DNA of 26,669 nucleotides, taken from the IMG/VR virus record IMGVR_UViG_3300024529_000013, positions 1 through 26,669 of that record. One strand, given 5' to 3'. Source of the DNA: a virus. The position numbers were made by a program, and so were the translations under genes. Below are positions 1 through 8,254 of this stretch, piece after piece. Positions within the stretch are counted from its first letter, which is position 1. Every line of letters starts with the position of its first letter. The notes under the pieces were generated by a model. It ran no database searches and had not been told where the DNA came from. It was given only the letters and a program-made list of their open reading frames with translations.

Positions 1-495
1 AACTGTGGTATCATCTTGTTCAATGTAAAAACCATTCTCTGCTCCAAAGTAACCTACTCTTTGTCTTAGATTAGTCTTTGCAGTATCCATTACAAAAGTA
101 TTCATAATTAATAAAGACTTACCTGGTTGATAAGCAAATACTTTATTTGACTCTTTTATAATTTGATCACCACTAGCTGTACCTACATTTAATTCTACTA
201 ATCCTTGATCAGCATTAAAAGTAGAAGATGCAGTGCCAGTTATATCTTCATTAAATAAATCATTTTCTGCGTATCTATGAGATGAATCAAATAAAGTTAA
301 AGGAGAAGATACTCTTAATCTTCCAAAAGCATCTGAAGCTGTACCATCAAATGATACATTTGTATCACCACTAGTGTTACTATCAATATCTTTTAGTTTC
401 TTAAGCATTTCATAATGCCAAGTATACCACTCAGGATGTTGAGCATATCCATCTAGATAGAATCTTCTTTGTTTGTTTTGTTTATCGTTAGCCAT
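1..495 (-). CDS. Virion structural / tail-fibre-like protein, N-terminal part (cut by window edge)
   Basis: Translating the minus strand from the ATG at 495 gives an open frame of 165 codons that runs off the left edge, so only the N-terminal part is present. It begins MANDKQNKQRRFYLDGY and contains DAFGRLRVSSPLTLFDSSHRY at about residues 55-75. An AFGRLR(V/T)S..TLFDS block of this kind is one I associate with fibre-like or other virion proteins of marine phages; that is recalled family knowledge, not a search. There are no membrane segments. The start lies 3 nt after the stop of the small ORF at 499, which suggests coupled translation. It continues the virion-protein series to its right. The exact role (fibre, baseplate or capsid decoration) cannot be told from this fragment. 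Confidence 0.75.
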   Translation of the reverse strand, partial: MANDKQNKQRRFYLDGYAQHPEWYTWHYEMLKKLKDIDSNTSGDTNVSFDGTASDAFGRLRVSSPLTLFDSSHRYAENDLFNEDITGTASSTFNADQGLVELNVGTASGDQIIKESNKVFAYQPGKSLLIMNTFVMDTAKTNLRQRVGYFGAENGFYIEQDDTTV

Positions 496-498
496 TGT

Positions 499-650
499 TT
501 ATCTTTCTTTACCCTTATGTAGACCATGCTTTACATGTTGTTTACCTGCTTTTGTAGCAGCTCTTCTTTTCTTGTCCATGCTGGAGTGGATCCACCTTTT
601 TTGTACATCCCAGGCACTCTCACTCCATTTGAATTATATACTGGTTCCAT
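499..650 (-). CDS. Small basic VPGM-motif protein, apparently split over two frames
   Basis: Two short overlapping frames together look like one small phage protein. The first starts at ATG 650 (MEPVYNSNGVRVPGMYKKGG) and stops at 531 after 39 codons; its last 15 residues look unnatural. The second, in the -1 frame, runs from an ATG at 579 to a stop at 499 and reads MDKKRRAATKAGKQHVKHGL plus a short basic tail. The N-terminal part matches the start of the neighbouring 88-aa protein (YNSKGMRVPGMFEKGG), and the C-terminal part is basic and ends 3 nt before the next gene. One extra base near 575-580 would join them as ...GGSTPA-MDKKRR.... It may be a natural frameshift, a sequencing error or two tiny coupled genes. 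Function unknown. Confidence 0.5.
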
Positions 651-655
651 AATTA

Positions 656-961
656 CTATGATTTGTAAGTCATTCCAGGAACTTTTATTCCTTGATTATT
701 ATAATATGGTTGTCCACCATGTTTAGCTTTCCCGGTTTTTGCACCCATTCCAACTCTACGTTTTTCAGCAACAAGTGCTTCTTTTTTATTACTTACTTCA
801 CTCCATGTTTTAGGAGTTTTACTAGAAATCTTTTTTTTAGGTCTGCATTTTTTAATACCTTTAGTTTCAGAACTACCACAAGGTTTACCATTTTGGTCAG
901 TCCATTCTTCTTTTAACCAACGTCTTAAATTAGCGCCTTTTTTAGATTTTTTGTAAGCCAT
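656..961 (-). CDS. DUF5872-like small basic protein
   Basis: This is a 101-aa, lysine-rich protein starting MAYKKSKKGANLRRWLKEEW. The order GANLRRW-KEEW near the N-terminus, then KPCG, then KKCRPKKKISSKTPKTW, is the pattern I remember for DUF5872 proteins, found in marine phages and some large viruses; their function is unknown. No fold or catalytic motif is visible. The C-terminus ends in YYNNQGIKVPGMTYKS, repeating the VPGM peptide found at the N-termini of both neighbouring small proteins. Its ATG at 961 overlaps the stop of the upstream gene (TAATG), so the two are translationally coupled. The position among virion genes suggests a small virion-associated or DNA-binding protein, but that is inference. 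Confidence 0.75.
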   Translation of the reverse strand: MAYKKSKKGANLRRWLKEEWTDQNGKPCGSSETKGIKKCRPKKKISSKTPKTWSEVSNKKEALVAEKRRVGMGAKTGKAKHGGQPYYNNQGIKVPGMTYKS

Positions 962-1227
962 TATTTTTTACTTTTATTACCCCAGTTTGAGGCACCTACT
1001 TTTCTACATTTACCAAGAGCTGCGCTAGCATAACCGCTAGGCCAGATCTTATATCTAGATTTAACTTTATGATAGCATGCATCTTTTGTTGCGCCACCTT
1101 TTTTCATATGGTCAGAATCTTTCATTAATGTGCCATCTGGCATAAAATGATATCCTTTAGGTGCAGCTCCACCTTTTTCAAACATTCCGGGAACTCTCAT
1201 ACCCTTACTATTATAAATTGGATTCAT
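961..1227 (-). CDS. Small basic VPGM-motif protein, unknown function
   Basis: This is an 88-aa basic protein. The N-terminus NPIYNSKGMRVPGMFEKGG carries the YN-x-x-G-x-(R/K)-VPGM peptide shared with the products at 499-650 and 656-961. The C-terminal half (ACYHKVKSRYKIWPSGYASA, then LGKCRKVGASNWGNKSKK) resembles a conserved small-protein block in marine phages, recalled rather than searched. Two cysteines (CYHKVK and KCRKVG) are about 20 residues apart and could bind metal, but there is no CxxC pair. It sits 3 nt after the 224-aa gene and shares a TAATG with the next gene, so it belongs to one operon. I know no function. Confidence 0.75.
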   Translation of the reverse strand: MNPIYNSKGMRVPGMFEKGGAAPKGYHFMPDGTLMKDSDHMKKGGATKDACYHKVKSRYKIWPSGYASAALGKCRKVGASNWGNKSKK

Positions 1228-1230
1228 ATC

Positions 1231-1905
1231 TTATCTATTTGGATTTACTTTATTATCACCATCTTCAGGCGGTACACTAACAGTCATCATCATTGATTTA
1301 ACAACCTCTAGCTCTATTTCAGCAAATAAAGCTTCCGGAATATTTATTTCTTGATTATATCTTGGAACACATTTTTCAGTTTCTTCACAAAGCCATTGTC
1401 CAATGTTATCATCAAATACTCCTTCTATTTTTATAGCATCCCAATCAACATCTGGTAAATACAAGTAACCATTAAGATACCAGAAGTATTTTTTCTTATT
1501 GTATTTAAAAGATGTTGTTTTAGTCATAGATGTATATGTACCTGGTTGAGTTGCTTGAGTTTCAATTGATCCATCAATAGAACTAACTGTTCTAATAAGC
1601 GGCCCCCAATAACCTTCAATCATATCAGGAAGCTTATCTTTTGTTCTTTTTATGGTACATCCGCTTTCAATTCCTGTACAACTAGCTTCAACTTTATCTA
1701 CATCAATAAGTTCTACATAAGGTAAAGTTTTCCATACAGCATTAAATTTCATTAGTTTATTTGCAAAGTCTTGTCTTCTCATAAGCATTTGAGCATGCTT
1801 TGTAATTAAACTATATATGTAACGGTCTGTAACAAATGAATCTTGTACTTCAGCTTTTACCTGACCACGGATTCTCGATATAACCTCAGTTATTGTTGTT
1901 GCCAT
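1231..1905 (-). CDS. Putative head-tail connector / neck protein (second of two)
   Basis: This is a 224-aa soluble protein beginning MATTITEVISRIRGQVKAEV. The helical N-terminus contains SRIRGQVKAEVQDSFVTDRY followed by a second helix (ITKHAQMLMRRQDFANKLMK). A mostly beta region with aromatic residues follows, and a helical C-terminus (IPEALFAEIELEVVKSMMM). This layout (helical ends, beta middle, about 220-240 aa) is like the neck and ring proteins of crAss-like and related phages, and like the protein at 11044-11751 here, but I see no diagnostic motif. It starts 2 nt before the preceding stop at 1908, so it is likely translated with the 188-aa protein. It could equally be a tail-completion protein. 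Confidence 0.6.
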   Translation of the reverse strand: MATTITEVISRIRGQVKAEVQDSFVTDRYIYSLITKHAQMLMRRQDFANKLMKFNAVWKTLPYVELIDVDKVEASCTGIESGCTIKRTKDKLPDMIEGYWGPLIRTVSSIDGSIETQATQPGTYTSMTKTTSFKYNKKKYFWYLNGYLYLPDVDWDAIKIEGVFDDNIGQWLCEETEKCVPRYNQEINIPEALFAEIELEVVKSMMMTVSVPPEDGDNKVNPNR

Positions 1906-1907
1906 AA

Positions 1908-2474
1908 TTACATTTCAAATTCGTTATAATCTTCAAGCTCTTTTGAATCAAGTTTATTTTGATACAAATGGGCTATTTGATATTTATTTTGTATAATTTT
2001 ATATTTATTCCAATTTTTAGGATATTCTGCAGCAACAGATCTTTTAAATTCTCTACATGCCTCAAATTTCCAAAGCTCTCTATTTTTAAATTTATACTTA
2101 GCTGATGCGTTTGTATAAAATATCTTACCTATATTTCCATCAGTGTCCCAATTATTATTTGTAAGCATTTTTCCATATTGAGCTGATTTAGCATAATTTA
2201 TATTTGTATTATTATACTTAGCCGGTGAACATGTTCCTATAAAAAGGTAACCTAATGAATCAGGTAACTCTACACCATCTCTATATTTAATAACTCCACT
2301 CCATAAATTTTTATTATAAAGTCTTATTATCTTCTTTAACTTTTCATTACTAATAGCCCCATATTTTGGATACTTATTTTTAAATTCCTCAAATAATTTT
2401 TTATTTAAAAAGCTTAATCTTTTTTGTCTAAATCTAGGTCCGTTTAAATTAGGACTTTTAAAAATTTTTGTCAT
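1908..2474 (-). CDS. Conserved-looking phage protein of unknown function
   Basis: This is a 188-aa, Lys/Asn/Tyr-rich, basic protein. The central stretch LPDSLGYLFIGTCSPAK followed by KMLTNNNWDTDGNIGKIFYT, and an aromatic region ending WNKYK, look like a family I recall from Bacteroidetes phages with no known role. There is no signal peptide, membrane helix or catalytic motif. It is the first gene after the A/T promoter-like motif at 2479-2503; the leader between the motif and the ATG is only about 5-10 nt. The next gene follows within 2 nt. The surroundings suggest a virion assembly or neck role, but nothing in the protein itself shows this. Confidence 0.65.
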   Translation of the reverse strand: MTKIFKSPNLNGPRFRQKRLSFLNKKLFEEFKNKYPKYGAISNEKLKKIIRLYNKNLWSGVIKYRDGVELPDSLGYLFIGTCSPAKYNNTNINYAKSAQYGKMLTNNNWDTDGNIGKIFYTNASAKYKFKNRELWKFEACREFKRSVAAEYPKNWNKYKIIQNKYQIAHLYQNKLDSKELEDYNEFEM

Positions 2475-2478
2475 AATA

Positions 2479-2503
2479 CTTATATTATAATTTACAAAAA
2501 AAA
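2479..2503 (-). promoter_or_regulatory. Putative phage A/T-rich promoter before the 188-aa gene
   Basis: On the minus strand this reads a T-run, GTAAATTATAATATAAG, then the start codon shortly after. It is nearly identical to the motif before the 185-aa gene (T-run, GTATATTATAATTGTAAG) and has the TATAAT form of a -10 element. If it is a promoter, the transcript leader is only a few nucleotides long. Confidence 0.5.
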
Positions 2504-2532
2504 CAGCACTTAAAAAAGTTAAACATTAAAAT

Positions 2533-3732
2533 TTAGTCAGCCAAGTAAGTAAATTCACAAATATTCCCTTTATTTGGTGATTGAAGTTCTATTTTACCAG
2601 ATCTTTTATTGCCTGTATATTTTTTGTGATAATGATAATAATCTGTTTTTGATAAACTTGGTAAAGTTTTATGTATAAACCCTGCAGTCTCTGTTGTAGT
2701 AATATATTCTACTTTCCTATTTTGATGAAAATGACCTGTAAATAAGGTTCTATGTTTTGTCTTACCCCACTCTTCTGAAAATTCAGTTGCATAAATAATT
2801 GGTGTATTTTTATTCATAGCATCTCCGTGCTCAAAACCATTAAAATTACTATGCCATACATGCACTTTTCTTTCTTCATATTCTATATCCCATTCTATAT
2901 CATCGGAAAGAATTGATTTAGATAAAGCATGAACTAAGTGAAAAGAAGAAAGTCTATCATGATTCCCAGGAATATATACTACTACTAATTTTTCACAGTA
3001 TGATTTTAAAAGATTTATTGCCCAATGCATAGCATCAAATGCTTTTATATAGGCATCTGTTGCTGTCATAGAATTATCTAATGGTGTACCACTTGTTGTT
3101 GTTCCAGCAAAAGTATCCATGTTTATTAAATCCCCACCAACAACAAAGTATAACTTTTTAATATCGTGACAGACTATAGATTTGCTTATCAAATAAATTA
3201 TTGTATCTTCAAAATCTTTATCAATAGTTTCATTACCTTCTTTTCCAAAATGAATGTCTTGTAATGACATTATACCACACACTTCTTCTTTGTTGTTACT
3301 ATTAAAATTTTTTTCTTTACGTAGATCTGGGATTTTGTATCTTTTGGGATTCCAATTTTCAATTAGTGCACCTATTAAATTTTCAGAACTATCATCTTTT
3401 ATTTTAGTAACTAATGCTGAAATACGCCAATGATCTGACATTTGTTTATTCCAATATTGAGAAAGTTTCCATTTAGTAGTGTCAATATTTAAAAGCTTTA
3501 TTATTTCATCTGAATTTTTTGGTTCAGATACGCTTTTTCCTGAAAATTTAGCCGTACCTGCTTCTAGATTAACAAAACTACTTGACTGATCATTATTTGC
3601 AATTGATTCTTTTTTAAGTTTCGTTTTAATATTGATGTATTCATCTACAGATATACCTAATTTTTTTGCACAATATTTAACACTTTTTTTTAATCTAAAC
3701 GTACTGTAAACTTTTTTTTCTAAATTTGTCAT
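2533..3732 (-). CDS. Calcineurin-like metallophosphoesterase with N-terminal helix-turn-helix
   Basis: A 399-aa enzyme with the full set of metallophosphoesterase motifs: DIH at residues 159-161, GGD at 199-201, GNHD at 256-259, a metal-binding His in EHGD near 302, and GHFH at 333-336. These bind a two-metal centre that hydrolyses phosphoesters; relatives include Mre11/SbcD nucleases and many phage phosphoesterases. Residues 1-45 (KSVKYCAKKLGISVDEY) look like a helix-turn-helix, so it may act on DNA or bind an operator. Residues 50-150 are of unknown function. It stands alone between a strong terminator (3772-3806) and the next promoter motif, so it is probably expressed apart from the virion genes. 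The substrate cannot be read from sequence. Confidence 0.9.
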   Translation of the reverse strand: MTNLEKKVYSTFRLKKSVKYCAKKLGISVDEYINIKTKLKKESIANNDQSSSFVNLEAGTAKFSGKSVSEPKNSDEIIKLLNIDTTKWKLSQYWNKQMSDHWRISALVTKIKDDSSENLIGALIENWNPKRYKIPDLRKEKNFNSNNKEEVCGIMSLQDIHFGKEGNETIDKDFEDTIIYLISKSIVCHDIKKLYFVVGGDLINMDTFAGTTTSGTPLDNSMTATDAYIKAFDAMHWAINLLKSYCEKLVVVYIPGNHDRLSSFHLVHALSKSILSDDIEWDIEYEERKVHVWHSNFNGFEHGDAMNKNTPIIYATEFSEEWGKTKHRTLFTGHFHQNRKVEYITTTETAGFIHKTLPSLSKTDYYHYHKKYTGNKRSGKIELQSPNKGNICEFTYLAD

Positions 3733-3771
3733 TAATAGTTTTTTATTTATTTGATAAATATAAGAATTTTT

Positions 3772-3806
3772 TTAAAAAAACAAAGCCCAGAATAAACTGA
3801 GCTTTG
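3772..3806 (-). terminator. Rho-independent terminator closing the Cys-rich virion block
   Basis: On the minus strand: CAAAGCTCAG, loop TTTATT, CTGGGCTTTG (10-bp stem with one G-T pair), followed by seven T's. It lies 40 nt after the stop of the 181-aa gene. This is the classical form and the best terminator in the left half. Confidence 0.9.
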
Positions 3807-3845
3807 CAACTTTAGCAATAAAAACCAAACAAAATATTGCTTCTG

Positions 3846-4391
3846 TTATAATGTTGTAAATAATATTTCTACACTATCACATGTACCAACACCATCTGTT
3901 GATTGCAATTTTACTTTATAATCAGTTGCTGTTATAAGACCTGTTAAAGAAAATTGCAATACTGCAGGAGATACAGTACCTGCTGATATATATCCAGCAC
4001 CAGCATCATAGAATATTTCTATTGCTGTAGTTAAAGTTGATTCTCCATTCCATAATATCATTGCAGAACTAGCTGTTATAGTTGTAGCATAAACATTATA
4101 TGGCGCATGATGAACATCATCCGCTGTACAAACACCTACACCTTGACTTAACATTAATGCAAATTTTTGAATTATAGAATCCAATCTTTCACCTGTTTCT
4201 ATTTTAATTATTTCAGTATCTATCCCAATCTGAAATGATGTACCACAATAACTAACACACTCAGTACACTGAACATCAACACATCTTTCACTACCTACAC
4301 TACAATCTGTATACGTGCAAGGATTGGTTATTGCTGGATCAGAACAACCGCATGGTTTAGCCGGATTACATTTATTACAATTACATGCCAT
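3846..4391 (-). CDS. Cys-rich virion protein with C-terminal fibronectin-III-like domain
   Basis: A 181-aa protein. Residues 1-50 are very rich in cysteine (MACNCNKCNPAKPCGCSD, then CTYTDC, C-VDVQCTECVSYC), suggesting metal binding or disulfides. Residues 50-85 form a helical piece (GERLDSIIQKFALML) like the GDTVSDVVGKLATELC piece in the 1197-aa protein upstream. Residues 95-181 (APYNVYATTITASSAMILW through LQSTDGVGT) have the beta-strand spacing of a fibronectin-III fold. Fn3 and Ig-like domains are common on phage tails and heads and may bind cell-surface glycans. It is the last gene of the block, 18 nt after the 1197-aa gene and followed by a terminator. It is likely a tail or fibre accessory protein. 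Confidence 0.8.
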   Translation of the reverse strand: MACNCNKCNPAKPCGCSDPAITNPCTYTDCSVGSERCVDVQCTECVSYCGTSFQIGIDTEIIKIETGERLDSIIQKFALMLSQGVGVCTADDVHHAPYNVYATTITASSAMILWNGESTLTTAIEIFYDAGAGYISAGTVSPAVLQFSLTGLITATDYKVKLQSTDGVGTCDSVEILFTTL

Positions 4392-4409
4392 TTTAATTCT
4401 TTTTATTTA

Positions 4410-7400
4410 TTAAGGTGTACAAGATGCACAATTAATATGTCTACTAGTTAAAGTTGTAACAAGCTCTTGTGCTGTTGAAGAACAGTTATCAAGTATTGTT
4501 ACACATTTATTTGTTAATGTTGTCCAATCTGCTCTACCAGCACCAGGTGAGAATGTAGCTCCTGGATTATTTAACTTAATCACCGTACCATTAGATATTG
4601 TACCACAAGATTGCCCTCCTATTCTTACAAAATATACATCGCTTGTTGAGCAGTCTTCTACCTCATATACATTAAGCGCTGGTAAAGTTGATGCAGGATA
4701 AGTGTTAGCACATCCTTTTAGCGATCTTGTTAATCTTTCTCTAAAGTCTCCATCACCATTGTCAATCTCATTATTGAAGACAGTGCTGCTATATTCTTGA
4801 TCAAGAAAAGCCAATGTTCCAAAATTAGTTTTTTCAAACAATTGAGTTATTGTATTTGTTGGAGTTGTAGCACCTGTATATGGCATTGAAGCCGCAATAC
4901 CTTGTAATATATAACTTGTTACATTTGGAGCTGTTTTAATACCATATTTACTAGGTGGAATCAGTTGTGCTGTATACGCAGAAATCATTTGCAATATATT
5001 TGCTGCATCTGCAGATCCTGATCCATTTACAGTCATTGGATAAAGAATACAAGATAAACCATCTGGAAATTGATTCTGAGTGATACCTAAAGTTTGAGCC
5101 CACGTACTTGTTTGAGTCCCAGCAAGCATATCAATCAATGAATCATAATCTTCCTTGTATATAGTAGTTGGTTGTGCTGTTACTCCACTTCCATATCCGG
5201 CAGCTAAAGTTGAGTCATGATAATCTCCACTTGAATTATTAGAAAATATCATCACAGTTGCTGTATTTTTATATACACCAGTTCCAGATCCACCAGGCCA
5301 AGATGTTGGTAAATCTTCCAACGCTTGCCATGCTAAATCTGAAGATTGTAACCAACTAGCTCCATCATCTACAACAGCTTTAAAATAACCCAACCATCTT
5401 TTAGAATCTGTAGGTATAAAGTAAATATTACCTGTAAATCCAAATTCAGAATTCCAATATGTATCTAGTTGAGCAAATCCATTTTTAAGTTGTGCTCCTT
5501 CAGCAGAAGTTATCCCCGTTGTATTTACAAAGACATATAAATCTTGATCAGAATAAGTTAATTTAACTTCACAACTAATCATTTGAACTTGTACTGTAAA
5601 TGTATCCAATGAACAATTACCTGTTCCAGCAATAGTTGGTTGCAATTGTACTTGGAATGTATCTGCATAATCTGCGCTTCCTGATGGATTTATTGCAGTA
5701 TATGTAAACTCATTTGCAATAGCCCCTTGAACTACTGTTCCAAGAACAGGGCTTGTTATTATTGTCATATCCGGTTCACCTGCACCTAATACATATGGTA
5801 GTGTAATATTTACAGAGTCTCCATCATGACCACATAAAATTTGAATTGGATCAGATAATATAAATACAGGACAAGCACAACATTCAACAACAGATCTTAC
5901 ACTATTTGTTGCATTATCCCATCCAGCATAAATATATCTTGTTGTTGAACCATCAACTCTTTTAGCTATATAGAACCAATAACTTTCCGCAGAACCTCCA
6001 AATACTGTATATGTACTTGAACCGCATTCTAAATATTGTCTTCCAACTTCAACACCTGCTGCACAACCAGAAGTTAATGATGTATCAGCACACTCTTGAG
6101 GACTTTGAATTGTTGTCCAAGCTTCTGTTTCAAAATCATATCTAATGATTGTAGGAATACTCTCAATAGGCCCTGTACAAGTAGTTTGAACTTTTATATA
6201 AACAGAACCGTTTGTTGCTCCTGTTGCTATTGTTCTTACACCGCTTGAACCTGAAGTTAAACCTAAGTATGTTATACCATCAACACTATAAGATATTTCG
6301 GCACTAACAGGAGAAGGTTCAGTACCATAACTTACAGTAACTGCAACATCACCTGGTGTACCAAGATAATCCATTGTAGGACTTGATAGTATAGGAGAAT
6401 CACAAGGTATGTTTGCACCAACATTTTCTGTTTTAATTAAACCGCTGGTATAATCATACCAATATCTATTAATGCTAACCCCATTATCATATAAACCTAA
6501 AAATACATCATTGGCATTTACACTAGCCGTAGATGGAGTTACAACTTCTATATCGCTGCATATACTACCTGGAATTGTAGCTGTTTGTACAGGGCAGCTA
6601 TTTCTAGATGTAGGTCCTGCTATTACAGTTATTTGAACATCATAGGTGTCACCTGGAGTAACTCCTGTAAAACTATGACTTACAGAAGTAGTAGGACTTG
6701 TGATAGTTGTAGTTCCTAATACAGCACCTGTAGTTTGACTTGTAACTTCTATTTCATAAACAACAGATGATCCTAGAGTATTTGAAAAACTTACATTAAC
6801 AGCTGTAGGAGATCCCGTTACTGAAACCGAAGAAGGACATGGTACATTTAATGGAATTATTACTTGTTGTCTATCAGCACATTGAGAATTCCCATCTGTA
6901 ATACAAAATGGAATTGTTAAATTCAAAGAAGAAAGTGTATTTAAACTTGAAATATCAATATTTACACCGCTTGTTGCTGTAACCAATCCCGTTACATTTA
7001 TATTTTGTGATATAGATGATCCATTTGAATCTGTAACAGTTACTGTTGTTACACCACCACAATCAGTAAATCCTGCAGGAATTACACATGCTTGAAAATT
7101 TAAATTAATAGTATCTGGAACACCATTGCCTGAATTATCTAATGTATTATATGTAAATACAAAACTTGTATTATCACAATTTGCAGGTAATGCAGCTTGT
7201 ATATCAGACACGGCAGCATAAAGATCTCCAAGTAATAACCATTGATTTGTATTAGATTCAGCTAAGTTTGAAGGTGAACTAATCCAACCATTAATATCAC
7301 CAAGTGTACCATTTACAGCTAATCTTGTATCTGAAGAACTGACAGGTTGAGATGCTATTGCTGTATTTATCATTGGTGTTGACCCAACAGCATCTGTCAT

Positions 7401-8003
7401 ACTACAAAGTCGAGACTCAATTGCTAAAACTAAAGTTGATATTGAAACTTCTTGTCCTGGAAAAATACAGTTAGATATCATCAAAAAATCAGACGGTGTG
7501 TTTGGATCACATGGAAGTACGCAAGCTTCTAAAACTGCTATTCTAGACTCTATGTTTAAAAGATTTTGATTTATTGTTGCTATTGAACTTATTAAATTAC
7601 ATAGTTGATTTCCTATATATACAGCCCAATCATTTCTGTCTAAACTTGTAACTAAGTTACCAAGAGGATCATTATAATGCAAACAAGTAGGGAGTGCAAA
7701 ATTACTAAGAGTAATTGTTGGATCTTGTGCACAAACATAATCTATAATCTCTTGTAATGTAGCAACAAGACCTTCCGGTGTTGTTGTAGTAATACAGCTA
7801 ATGTCTAATCCAGTAAGATCTGGATTACATTGACAAGTCGCATCTATTAATGCGCAAAGTTCTGTGGCTAATTTTCCAACAACATCGCTAACAGTATCAC
7901 CATTACATAAGTTAATGCAGGATATATCAGGACCTTGCCATAGTACACAGTTTGATGAAACTGGTGTGCAAGGTGAAGTATTATTTGTATTTGATGGTAA
8001 CAT
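4410..8003 (-). CDS. Large multidomain Cys-rich virion protein (tail/adhesin-like)
   Basis: At 1197 aa this is the longest product in the window. Residues 1-180 contain repeated Cys-rich segments (CINLCNGDTVSDVVGKLATE, then CQCNPDLTGLDISC, then CVLPCDPNTP) around helical pieces and resemble trimerising N-termini. Residues about 385-480 (CPSSVSVTGSPTAVNVSF onwards) look like a fibronectin-III domain, and several Thr/Ser-rich beta domains follow to about 800. Residues about 810-1010, from YSDQDLYVFVNTTG, have alternating strands and helices reminiscent of a von Willebrand A-type fold, but the usual Asp of the metal site is Asn here, so this is weak. The Ser/Thr/Gly-rich composition fits an extracellular adhesive or receptor-binding tail protein. 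A possible promoter lies directly upstream. Confidence 0.85.
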   Translation of the reverse strand: MLPSNTNNTSPCTPVSSNCVLWQGPDISCINLCNGDTVSDVVGKLATELCALIDATCQCNPDLTGLDISCITTTTPEGLVATLQEIIDYVCAQDPTITLSNFALPTCLHYNDPLGNLVTSLDRNDWAVYIGNQLCNLISSIATINQNLLNIESRIAVLEACVLPCDPNTPSDFLMISNCIFPGQEVSISTLVLAIESRLCSMTDAVGSTPMINTAIASQPVSSSDTRLAVNGTLGDINGWISSPSNLAESNTNQWLLLGDLYAAVSDIQAALPANCDNTSFVFTYNTLDNSGNGVPDTINLNFQACVIPAGFTDCGGVTTVTVTDSNGSSISQNINVTGLVTATSGVNIDISSLNTLSSLNLTIPFCITDGNSQCADRQQVIIPLNVPCPSSVSVTGSPTAVNVSFSNTLGSSVVYEIEVTSQTTGAVLGTTTITSPTTSVSHSFTGVTPGDTYDVQITVIAGPTSRNSCPVQTATIPGSICSDIEVVTPSTASVNANDVFLGLYDNGVSINRYWYDYTSGLIKTENVGANIPCDSPILSSPTMDYLGTPGDVAVTVSYGTEPSPVSAEISYSVDGITYLGLTSGSSGVRTIATGATNGSVYIKVQTTCTGPIESIPTIIRYDFETEAWTTIQSPQECADTSLTSGCAAGVEVGRQYLECGSSTYTVFGGSAESYWFYIAKRVDGSTTRYIYAGWDNATNSVRSVVECCACPVFILSDPIQILCGHDGDSVNITLPYVLGAGEPDMTIITSPVLGTVVQGAIANEFTYTAINPSGSADYADTFQVQLQPTIAGTGNCSLDTFTVQVQMISCEVKLTYSDQDLYVFVNTTGITSAEGAQLKNGFAQLDTYWNSEFGFTGNIYFIPTDSKRWLGYFKAVVDDGASWLQSSDLAWQALEDLPTSWPGGSGTGVYKNTATVMIFSNNSSGDYHDSTLAAGYGSGVTAQPTTIYKEDYDSLIDMLAGTQTSTWAQTLGITQNQFPDGLSCILYPMTVNGSGSADAANILQMISAYTAQLIPPSKYGIKTAPNVTSYILQGIAASMPYTGATTPTNTITQLFEKTNFGTLAFLDQEYSSTVFNNEIDNGDGDFRERLTRSLKGCANTYPASTLPALNVYEVEDCSTSDVYFVRIGGQSCGTISNGTVIKLNNPGATFSPGAGRADWTTLTNKCVTILDNCSSTAQELVTTLTSRHINCASCTP

Positions 8004-8005
8004 AG

Positions 8006-8024
8006 TCTATATATAATATAATAA
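8006..8024 (-). promoter_or_regulatory. Putative A/T-rich late promoter before the 1197-aa gene
   Basis: On the minus strand: TTATTATATTATATATAGA, ending a few nt before the ATG at 8003. It shares its core with motifs at 10618-10636 and 16094-16110. A transcript from here would be nearly leaderless, so it may instead be A/T leader sequence. Confidence 0.4.
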
Positions 8025-8035
8025 TTTTTATTCTT

Positions 8036-8254
8036 TTATGCTAAGTTGTCACAATTAATAGATTGACTAATCAGACCATCTGTTCTAGTAAGAGTAGTAT
8101 TTTTTAATTCTTCCCAACTACATGCATCACGTTTAATTTTAATAGATTCTAAATCATAGTAACAACATGAGCTAATACCAAATCTTACAGCCATAAAACT
8201 TTTATACGCTGCATTTGCAAATTCAGTTTCTATTTTTATTTTTTCATCGCTCAT
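8036..8254 (-). CDS. Small protein of unknown function in the tail block
   Basis: A 72-aa protein starting MSDEKIKIETEFANAAYKSF, with a vicinal cysteine pair (ISSCCYYDLES) and further cysteines in DACSWEEL and SINCDNLA. No known motif is recognised. Its ATG overlaps the stop of the 56-aa zinc-ribbon-like gene upstream (TAATG), and the 1197-aa gene begins 32 nt further on. Its place between Cys-rich virion genes suggests a small virion or assembly partner, perhaps of the 1197-aa protein. Function unknown. Confidence 0.7.
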   Translation of the reverse strand: MSDEKIKIETEFANAAYKSFMAVRFGISSCCYYDLESIKIKRDACSWEELKNTTLTRTDGLISQSINCDNLA

